A stretch of 64,000 bases of DNA, from positions 265,397 to 329,396 of the forward strand of contig NZ_QEKQ01000004.1 in NCBI RefSeq assembly GCF_003096655.1, written 5' to 3'. Position 1 is the first letter of the stretch. Every line of letters starts with the position of its first letter. Shown in pieces: positions 1 to 6,305 of this stretch. Source of the stretch: Tamilnaduibacter salinus (GTDB lineage Bacteria > Pseudomonadota > Gammaproteobacteria > Pseudomonadales > Oleiphilaceae). The notes beneath the pieces were generated by a model. The model had not been told where the DNA came from, searched no databases, and saw nothing but the letters and a program-made list of their open reading frames with translations. Made by a program: the position numbers and the translations under genes.

Positions 1-970
1 CGTGGCTCTGGACAATGCCGATTGAGGCGGTCAGCCAGACGCTGCGACGACTCAGTGTGACGGGCTCGTCAAATGCCTGAAGGACGGTGCAGGCCCGCTG
101 TTCCAGCTCTTGGGCGTCTGTCTGGTGGACCAGCATCGCGGGCGTTCCGTCCACCAGCCGGGCGACGAGATCACTGGGGACCATGCACGTTTCAAGGCGT
201 CTTCGGATGGCCGCGCCGAGTTCTCCCTCCTCCTGGCTTCTCAGGTTTTCCCGAACCAGGGGCAGGTTCGACAGCCGGATGACGATGAGCGAGGGCGCTG
301 GCCCGTCTGGTGGAGCAAGCCGGTGTTGAAGAACGAGCCGAAGATAGTCCTTGTTCGCCAGTCCGGAGGCGCTGTGTACGAATTTCTGCTCGGTGATGTC
401 GCTTTGGGTACCCGCCATCAGACGGGGCTCTCCCGATGCCGGATCATGATCGCAGATGCCGCGCGCGACCATCCAGCGGAAGCCTCCCCGGCCGTTTTCG
501 AGTCGGTACTGGGCAGAAAAGCGTTCCGACACACCGCTGGTGTGTTGCAGAACGGCGGTGCGAAAGGGGCCTCGGTCTTCCGGATGCATGCGTGCCAGCC
601 AGGCGTCGGCATCGAAGGTGCCCGGCCAGTGTTCGCAACCGGACATCGTGCGCCAACGCTCGGACACCGTCAGTTCGTTACTCGCCAGGTCCCACTCCCA
701 GACGCCGTCGTTGGCCCCCTTGATGATTCGATCGAGTTGTCGGGTGCGGTCTTCGACGCGCTGTTGCAGGTCATGCCGGACCCCTTCCAGTTCCGTCAGG
801 TTGCGGCGGACCGACTCCAGCACGAAGTTGGAGAGGACCGACAGCTTCTGGATGTCCAGATCATCACTGCTGGCGTTGACGTGGAAGTCGTAGTTGCCGT
901 CGACCGCCTGGCACAGCTGGTCGGCGATCCGGTTGATGCTGGCCCTGAGCGCCTTCTCGGAATCGGCCAT
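1..970 (-). CDS. PAS + degenerate GGDEF signalling protein, probable c-di-GMP partner of H-NOX (C-terminus outside window)
   Basis: The minus strand is open from an ATG at 970 to the window edge (323 codons). An N-terminal helical stretch of about 75 residues is followed by a PAS domain of the PAS_3 type with a typical ending (AGTQSDITEQK, near residue 180), then a segment aligning with a GGDEF domain that begins SASGLANKDYL. Where active cyclases have VARLGGDEF this protein has VARLVDGTP, and the metal-binding aspartate segment reads RLSNLP, so the visible GGDEF part looks catalytically dead. Proteins of this layout usually continue into an EAL phosphodiesterase domain, which would lie outside the window. 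The start is 2 nt after the H-NOX stop, so the two are co-transcribed. H-NOX proteins are known to control c-di-GMP enzymes encoded beside them; control by NO here is inferred. Confidence 0.75.
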   Translation of the reverse strand, partial: MADSEKALRASINRIADQLCQAVDGNYDFHVNASSDDLDIQKLSVLSNFVLESVRRNLTELEGVRHDLQQRVEDRTRQLDRIIKGANDGVWEWDLASNELTVSERWRTMSGCEHWPGTFDADAWLARMHPEDRGPFRTAVLQHTSGVSERFSAQYRLENGRGGFRWMVARGICDHDPASGEPRLMAGTQSDITEQKFVHSASGLANKDYLRLVLQHRLAPPDGPAPSLIVIRLSNLPLVRENLRSQEEGELGAAIRRRLETCMVPSDLVARLVDGTPAMLVHQTDAQELEQRACTVLQAFDEPVTLSRRSVWLTASIGIVQSH

Positions 971-972
971 GA

Positions 973-1527
973 TCAGGACTCCAGATCCAGACAGAACTCA
1001 CAGGCCTCATCACCGCGTTTCTGGCAGGCCTTCACGGACAGGTGGCCTCGCTCGCCGAACTCGTCCAGCAGGCGATAGAAGAGGGCTTCGTAGAGACCGC
1101 AGAGCCGGTTCGGCGAGCGGTAGAGGACGTGAATAAAATCGCCGTCGTGCCACGCATCGAACTTGTCCCGGACCCGTGCCCTCGATGACTCGTCACGCAG
1201 CGAGGCCGCCAGTGTGGAATGAATGCGCGGCTGTCGTTCGAGGAATTCCCGGGCGCTGCCCGACATCTCGTAAAACATCGGAAACTGCTGGCGGCTGATC
1301 CGGATAAAATAATCGGCGTAGAGGCGGAAAAGGTCGTCCTCGCTCAACTGGAAATGGTCCGCTGTGGCCTGAATCAGCGCCAGGCATTCGTTGTCGTCGT
1401 AGTCCTGATCAATCCGGAAATCCGGCCGTTCCCGGAGGCCGGCCTGCTCACAGATGGCGTCCAGTGCCGCCTCGCCTCCCTGGTCTTCAATCACCTGGAC
1501 CAGTACACGTTGAATCAGGCCGATCAT
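973..1527 (-). CDS. H-NOX heme-NO-binding sensor protein
   Basis: A 184-residue protein of the length of stand-alone bacterial H-NOX domains (about 180-190). His103 in RIHSTL is at the position of the proximal heme ligand. The pyrrole-propionate clamp, normally Y-x-S-x-R, appears as Y136-R-S138-P-N-R141, with one extra residue before Arg. The end is rich in cysteine (C168, C176, C179 around KRGDEACEFC), as in many H-NOX/HNOB C-termini. These proteins bind NO through heme and pass the signal to a histidine kinase or a c-di-GMP enzyme. The next gene, 2 nt downstream, is a PAS/GGDEF-like protein, fitting the second kind. The start ATG at 1527 gives the expected N-terminus (MIGLIQRVLV). Confidence 0.88.
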   Translation of the reverse strand: MIGLIQRVLVQVIEDQGGEAALDAICEQAGLRERPDFRIDQDYDDNECLALIQATADHFQLSEDDLFRLYADYFIRISRQQFPMFYEMSGSAREFLERQPRIHSTLAASLRDESSRARVRDKFDAWHDGDFIHVLYRSPNRLCGLYEALFYRLLDEFGERGHLSVKACQKRGDEACEFCLDLES

Positions 1528-1688
1528 TCACTGCGATCCTCTTACGGGTATTCCGCTTCCTATCCTAGCACGGTGATGCGTCGTGACAGGCTCAGATGAT
1601 GAGCGCAGACCGGTTGGCGGTCCCAAAGGCGTGGGACGACGCGCGTCTCGGCTGAATGCCTCTGAACATCGGGACGGGATAGCGCCCC

Positions 1689-1720
1689 AAAAAAGGGCCG
1701 GCCCGAGAGAGAGGCCGGCC
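1689..1720 (-). terminator. Rho-independent terminator, minus strand
   Basis: Reading the minus strand, GGCCGGCC (1720-1713), a CT-rich loop and GGCCGGCC (1703-1696) form a strong hairpin followed by six T (complement of 1694-1689). It would end the transcription unit that includes the TRAP genes and the truncated gene at 1825-2612. Confidence 0.75.
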
Positions 1721-1753
1721 AAAGGGACGAAGACCCCCTTGCCGGGGTCCGGG

Positions 1754-1813
1754 GAAGCCGGGCGCGGGACCCGGCTTCAAGACCACCGGGCGCCCCCATG
1801 GCAAGCCCGGTGG
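1754..1813. other. Two strong hairpins in the 297-nt gap 1528-1824
   Basis: GAAGCCGGG (1754-1762) pairs with CCCGGCTTC (1770-1778), and CCACCGGGC (1783-1791) with GCCCGGTGG (1805-1813). With the terminator at 1689-1720 this gives three stem-loops just after the stop of the truncated gene. No coding sequence is seen between 1528 and 1824. The H-NOX promoter should lie near 1530-1650, but no clear -35/-10 pair stands out. Confidence 0.6.
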
Positions 1814-1824
1814 GTTCGCGCCGA

Positions 1825-2612
1825 TCAGGACTCTTCGGGAGGGGCGATGAGATCCTTGATCGGGTTGGAGAGGAATTGCAGCAGGGTCTGTTCCACCGGC
1901 AGAAGCAGATCGAAGGTTACCGCGCCACCGCCGACGCTGACCGACACCGCTGGCGTGTTCTGGTTTCGTTGTTCGATCAGGGTTCGTCCGTCAGTCAGAA
2001 ACTTGACCCGCCCGCGGAGATCCAGGGTCACGGGAGAACTGTGAACGTTGTGACTAAGCCCTCCTGTGGGTTCAAGGTCAGGCGCGTCCAGATAGAGATC
2101 GACTTTGGCCTCAAAAATAGGCGCATCGCTGCCGTTTGGTTTGATAACCCCGCGAATAAAGCTGTCTCGGATGCCATCGTTGTCTTGATCCTGATACCTC
2201 ATGCGAATCACCTGCTTGCCTGTCGGCGTTTCCACAAACGTCACCCCTCCCAGGTCAATAATGCCTGCGAGTGGACCCGTCAGGTCCGCGTATACCGTGA
2301 CCGACGTTGTGGTCAGCAGTGTCGGATAGAGTCGTACTTCCACCCCTTTGGAGGGATCGTTTGGGTCGACAGGCCCGATGATTTCCGTATTGAGGCCACC
2401 CGTCTGGAAAATGGACTGCAACTGTGGGCAGGTCGAGGGCGGATCGGACACATTGCACCCCACTCGAGCAACGCCCGGGTCAGAGGAGATGATTCGAGTG
2501 GACTGCGGTGTCGTCAGTTCGCTCTTACTTGGCGGGTTGAACGGCTCAATGCAGGCGTCGTCGTCATTGAGATATACGCTGCCGTCATCAGGACAGTTAA
2601 GTTCTACTGGTA
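1825..2612 (-). pseudogene. 3' fragment of a secreted or surface protein gene, lacking its start
   Basis: The frame stays open for about 260 codons and reads as a plausible exported protein (DDGSVYLNDDDAC, many Thr/Pro/Asp, C-terminus LIAPPEES). It has no usable start after the stop of dctM at 2604: the only upstream ATG in frame (2826) lies deep inside dctM and would give non-protein-like sequence, and the first internal Met is far into the domain. No signal peptide is present, although the composition suggests an exported protein. The likely reading is that the 5' part was lost when the TRAP operon and this gene were joined, with the junction within about 10 nt of the dctM stop. I do not recognise the family. 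Translation from a non-standard start, or coupled to dctM, cannot be excluded. Confidence 0.55.
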
Positions 2613-3968
2613 AGCGACGCTTGGCAACCAGGTCGCAATGGCGGGCAGTACGAAAACCAGAATCAGTGCCGCCAGTTGAATGAGAATAAACGGAACAACG
2701 CCCCTGTAAATGTCGGTCACCTTGATCTCTGGCGGCGCGACGCCCTTTATATAGAACAAGGCAAAGCCCACCGGTGGCGTCAGGAAAGACGTTTGAAGGC
2801 ACATGGCAAACAGAATGGTGAACCAAACCAGATCGAAGCCCAGAGACTGCACGACCGGGGCAACAAGCGGCAGAATAATCAGCGTGATTTCCACCCAGTC
2901 GAGGAAGAAGCCCAGGAGGAAAACGGCGAACAGGATCACGATGATAATGCCGTTGGGGTCAAGTGGCAGGCCCAGCAAGGCTTCCTCAATCACGCGATCG
3001 CCACCCAGCCCTCGCAGAACGACCGAGAAGGCGGTTGCTCCGACGAAGATGGCGAATATGAAGGCCGCGGTCCGGGTGGTCTGGTGGAGCGAGTCCCTCA
3101 TGACCGGCAGTGTCAGTCGCCGCGACACCAGTGCGAGAAGCAACGCACCCAGAGCGCCCACACCAGAGGCCTCGGTGGGTGTGGCGATACCAGCGAAGAT
3201 GGAGCCAAGAACGCCGAGAATCAGGGCGGCTGTTGGAATGACCGCCACGATGACATCCCAGATGACCCGGGGACTGATCTTGGGGAGATCGTCCGGAATC
3301 GGAGCGATGCGCGGCTGTAGCAACGGACGCAGGATGGCGTAGGCGACATACATTGCCCCCAGAAGCAGCCCCGGAAAGAAAGCACCCATGAAAAGGTCAC
3401 CTACCGAGGCCTCCGGGACGGCCAGGCGGTCCGCCATCAGCACCAGCATAATCGAGGGCGGAATCAGGATGCCCAGTGTGCCCGTGGCGCAGGCCGTGCC
3501 TACTGCAAAGCCTTTGTCGTATTTGTTCTCAAGCATGACCGGCAGTGAGAGCATGCCAAGAAGAACCACCGAGGCACCGATGATGCCGGTGGTGGCTGCC
3601 AGCAGAACGCCAATGGCGATCACGGTGACGGCATATCCCCCGCGGATGGCCCCGAACAGCTTGACCATGTTGTTCATCAGCTTCTCGGCGATACCGGACT
3701 GATCCAGCATGATGCCCATGAAAATGAACATGGGCAGGGCAACAAGGGTTTCGCTTTCAACCAGTCCCCAGACCCGTTCAGGGATCAGCCCCATGGAGGA
3801 TGAGTAGTCGAACCAGAGGTTGGCGCCGAACTGTTCCACCGCGACCACACCCACCACCGTCCAGATAACGGCGGTACCGCCCAGTACCCAGGCGACGGGA
3901 AAACCGGTCATCAGCAGGACGCCAAAGGTGGCGAACATGCCGATGACGAAAAGAGCTTCCAGAGACAT
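2604..3968 (-). CDS. TRAP transporter large permease subunit (DctM type)
   Basis: A 454-residue, strongly hydrophobic protein with about a dozen membrane segments and the typical DctM opening (FVIGMFATFGVLLMTGFPVAWVLGG) and core motifs (GIIGASVVLLGMLSLPVML, CATGTLGILIPPS). It is the sodium-driven permease of a tripartite ATP-independent transporter. Its start overlaps the dctQ stop by one base (TGATG), implying coupled translation. The C-terminus (AIATWLPSVAYQ) looks complete. A truncated unrelated gene follows at once in another frame. Substrate: by context probably lactate or another 2-hydroxy/2-keto acid. Confidence 0.9.
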   Translation of the reverse strand: MSLEALFVIGMFATFGVLLMTGFPVAWVLGGTAVIWTVVGVVAVEQFGANLWFDYSSSMGLIPERVWGLVESETLVALPMFIFMGIMLDQSGIAEKLMNNMVKLFGAIRGGYAVTVIAIGVLLAATTGIIGASVVLLGMLSLPVMLENKYDKGFAVGTACATGTLGILIPPSIMLVLMADRLAVPEASVGDLFMGAFFPGLLLGAMYVAYAILRPLLQPRIAPIPDDLPKISPRVIWDVIVAVIPTAALILGVLGSIFAGIATPTEASGVGALGALLLALVSRRLTLPVMRDSLHQTTRTAAFIFAIFVGATAFSVVLRGLGGDRVIEEALLGLPLDPNGIIIVILFAVFLLGFFLDWVEITLIILPLVAPVVQSLGFDLVWFTILFAMCLQTSFLTPPVGFALFYIKGVAPPEIKVTDIYRGVVPFILIQLAALILVFVLPAIATWLPSVAYQ

Positions 3969-4606
3969 CAGGCTGCTTTCCTTTTATTGTCGTGGGTCTG
4001 GATCGGCTTGGGAAAGCCGAACAGCAGGGCGGTGACGCGTAGCAGTCGGGACAGGGCTGCCAGGATCAGCAGTGCAAAAGACAGTGCCACCACACTTTTG
4101 AGAATCCAGCGGTGGGACAGGCCGGCCGGCGACTGGCTGGTTTCGCCCTGCGAGAAAGAACTGATGGCGTAGGGGGTCATCTCGTACAGAGCGAGGCCCA
4201 GAAACGGCAGAAGGAGGACGACAAGGCCCAGCAACTCAATGCGTGCCTGGGCCCGGATGCTCAACCGTTCGTGGATGACGTCCACCCGCACATGGTCGTC
4301 GGTAGCCAGAGTGTAGGCGAGGCCCAGCAGCCAGGCCGTTCCGGCGATGTGCCATTGCCACTCCTCGAGCGTCACCGAGCCAGAGCCAAAGGCGTAGCGC
4401 CCGATGACCGCCCAGATAATCACGGCGACGGTGGCAAGCCACAGCCAGGAAGCGCTTTTGCCGACCCAGATCAGCAATTGGTCAAGTTTCTGGCTGGCGC
4501 TGGTCTGGGGTAGTTCCGTGTGATGATGCAACGACGCTTCCGCGACTTCGCCGACGATCGTCGCGTTTTCGTCATAAAGGGTTGGGTTGTCATCGTGCTC
4601 GGGCAT
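3968..4606 (-). CDS. TRAP transporter small permease subunit (DctQ type)
   Basis: 212 residues with a long polar N-terminus and four hydrophobic segments, as in DctQ proteins. A TTG at 4627 is in frame upstream, but the ATG at 4606 (MPEHDD) has a good GAGGGG ribosome site about 8 nt before it, so I choose 4606. It partners the DctM and DctP proteins encoded on either side. The motif after the second membrane segment (TLATDDHVRVDVIHERLS) is typical of the family. Confidence 0.87.
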   Translation of the reverse strand: MPEHDDNPTLYDENATIVGEVAEASLHHHTELPQTSASQKLDQLLIWVGKSASWLWLATVAVIIWAVIGRYAFGSGSVTLEEWQWHIAGTAWLLGLAYTLATDDHVRVDVIHERLSIRAQARIELLGLVVLLLPFLGLALYEMTPYAISSFSQGETSQSPAGLSHRWILKSVVALSFALLILAALSRLLRVTALLFGFPKPIQTHDNKRKAA

Positions 4607-4628
4607 GAGCCGCCCCCTCAATACCAAG

Positions 4629-4649
4629 CGAGGCCCATTTCGGGCCTCG
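4629..4649 (-). other. Intercistronic stem-loop between dctP and dctQ
   Basis: CGAGGCCC (4629-4636) and GGGCCTCG (4642-4649) form an 8-bp hairpin in the 102-nt gap between dctP and dctQ. It lacks a clear T tract. Such hairpins after the binding-protein gene often stabilise its mRNA or partly stop transcription, giving more binding protein than permease. Confidence 0.6.
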
Positions 4650-4708
4650 AGAAGTTAAAAGCAGCGACGGGGATTGCTGGCGAATCCCCGCCGGCCTGCC
4701 TGATGTCT

Positions 4709-5782
4709 TCACTGGCTGTCGTCCATGGTGGTCATGTCGACGGGCAGGTAGGCGCGCTTGGCCCAGGTTGAGTAGCTCTTGAGGAATTCCTGCTGGCTTT
4801 CGAAGACCCGTTTGAAGTCCTCGTCCTTGGCGGCTTCCTCTTTGAGTACCTCGTGGGTGACTTGCTGAAGCTTGGTGAGAATGTCCCTGGGAATCTGGTC
4901 GGCCTGGACCCCCTTCTCCTGGAACGTTTCCAGTACCTTTCCGTTTTTGTATTCGCCTTCGGCCAGCCCACGGGTTGTGGCGGCCGTGCAGGAGGCTTCC
5001 ACCAGGGCTTTCTGGGCCTCGGTCGTCTTATCCCACTCGTTCTGATTGATCAGCATGTACTGGGCGGTGAACTGCTGGTGCCAACCTGGGAAGAGGTTGT
5101 ATTTGACGACTTGGTTGAAACCCAGAATCTGATCGATGGCGGGCATGGAGAATTCCGTCGCGTCGATGGTGCCCTTCTCCAGCGCCTGGAACAGTTCCCC
5201 TCCGGGCATCATCGTGACGGATGCTCCGAGTTTCTCGAGAACCTTGCCGCCAAGCCCAGCAAAGCGGATCTTCATGCCCTTGTAGTCTTCAAGGGTTTCG
5301 ATGGGTTCGGAATACCAGCCGGCCGTCTCGGGGCCGATGATGCCGCACAGCTGGGCGTGAACGTCGAAGCCCTTGTTGGCGTAGACTTCCTGAAGCAGCT
5401 CATGTCCGCCACCGTGGTAGTACCAGGCCATGTAGGCCCACGGCTTCATGCCAAAAGGGACCGCCGCAAACAGCGGTATTGCCGGTACCTTGCCCTGGTC
5501 ATAGCCAATCCAGGTATAACCGGCCTGCACCTTGCCATCGGAAACGGCCTGCAGAATGTCGAATGCGGGTACCAGCTTGCCAGGCTCATAAAGCCGAACC
5601 TGGATGGAACCGTTGGATGCCGTCGTCAGGTTGTCGGCGACCCAGGCGGACGGTGAGCCCAGGCCGGGCAGGTTGGATGAGAAGGCCACTGGCATCTTCC
5701 AGCGCAGATCCTCCGCGAAGGCAACGCTTGTGGACAGTGCCACTGCGCTGGCGCAGGCGATAATCGATCGGACTAGTTTCAT
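4709..5782 (-). CDS. TRAP transporter substrate-binding protein (DctP type), probably for lactate or 2-keto acids
   Basis: 357 residues with a signal peptide (MKLVRSIIACASAVALSTSVAFA) and a DctP domain. Motifs such as GLGGKVLEKLGAS, GGELFQALEKGTIDATEF and the aromatic stretch KYNLFPGWHQQ resemble the TakP/lactate-binding branch of the family, whose members bind monocarboxylates such as 2-oxo acids and lactate. It acts in the periplasm and delivers substrate to DctQM. First gene of its unit, with its own 523-nt upstream region carrying the palindrome also found before lutA. Substrate assignment rests on family resemblance and the adjoining lactate oxidation operon. Confidence 0.85.
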   Translation of the reverse strand: MKLVRSIIACASAVALSTSVAFAEDLRWKMPVAFSSNLPGLGSPSAWVADNLTTASNGSIQVRLYEPGKLVPAFDILQAVSDGKVQAGYTWIGYDQGKVPAIPLFAAVPFGMKPWAYMAWYYHGGGHELLQEVYANKGFDVHAQLCGIIGPETAGWYSEPIETLEDYKGMKIRFAGLGGKVLEKLGASVTMMPGGELFQALEKGTIDATEFSMPAIDQILGFNQVVKYNLFPGWHQQFTAQYMLINQNEWDKTTEAQKALVEASCTAATTRGLAEGEYKNGKVLETFQEKGVQADQIPRDILTKLQQVTHEVLKEEAAKDEDFKRVFESQQEFLKSYSTWAKRAYLPVDMTTMDDSQ

Positions 5783-5960
5783 CGTTGTGTTCTCCGAACT
5801 GTCTTGTTGTGATTGTTGGTTCCTTGGTTCCCTTCAGTGTAGTGCCTCTCAATGGCTCTACCCGGGGTGTTGTCGTGACAACCGTTTGCCTGATCGAATT
5901 TCAATCAGACCGTGTGACAGAAGGTAGCGGTGTCTGGCTGATGACTCAAGGCAAAAAGTA

Positions 5961-5979
5961 AATTGGTATGACCAATAAT
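5961..5979. promoter_or_regulatory. LldR/PdhR-type GntR operator before the TRAP operon
   Basis: AATTGGTATGACCAATAAT matches the palindrome TTGGT-N3-ACCAA used by FadR-subfamily GntR regulators such as LldR and PdhR. The core TGGTatgACCA is at 5964-5974, about 180 nt upstream of the dctP start. The same core occurs at 12115-12125, before lutA and the GntR gene. Confidence 0.75.
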
Positions 5980-6215
5980 AAGTTGCTCCATTGTTGCGGC
6001 AGAGTGACGCATATTGGTCGAAGTCCTCCGAAAATCGCGTGGTTCGTATCGAAAAATGGATAAAATCGATTAAGAAGGTGATGCGAGATTTGCGTTAATC
6101 GTCAGCGCTGCGGATCGTCTTAGACTAATGGATACCCATCGAGTCGGCCGATGTTCCCTGGGTTGACGATGACGTCGCTGCATTGCCAGCGGTTTGTGGC
6201 GGTTCTTTGCAGAAG

Positions 6216-6229
6216 TGGACTGACCAATT
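6216..6229. promoter_or_regulatory. Possible second, weaker GntR operator
   Basis: TGGActgACCAATT matches the TGGT-N3-ACCA core with one mismatch. It lies 255 nt upstream of the stronger site in the same intergenic region, which could allow looping. Given the short core, a chance match is possible. Confidence 0.35.
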
Positions 6230-6305
6230 GCTCCGGGGTGTTCAGGGGGCCCCGATGAGGGGCAGGGCTCTCAGTCGGTCAGCGAATTAACCAGACGGGA
6301 CGCTA

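Larger units (their letters stand above)
5783..6305 (-). promoter_or_regulatory. Upstream control region of the TRAP operon (523 nt, no gene)
   Basis: No coding sequence is seen on either strand. The region contains a GntR-type palindrome at 5961-5979, a weaker one at 6216-6229, and near the dld stop a hairpin GCCCC (6249-6253)/GGGGC (6259-6263) without a T tract that may mark the end of the dld transcript. It is noticeably more AT-rich between 5940 and 6130, as expected for a promoter. Confidence 0.6.

Noticed and set aside
110..1078. 322-codon plus-strand frame at the left edge
   Set aside because: It is antisense to a clear PAS/GGDEF-type protein and the H-NOX gene and has no recognisable motif.
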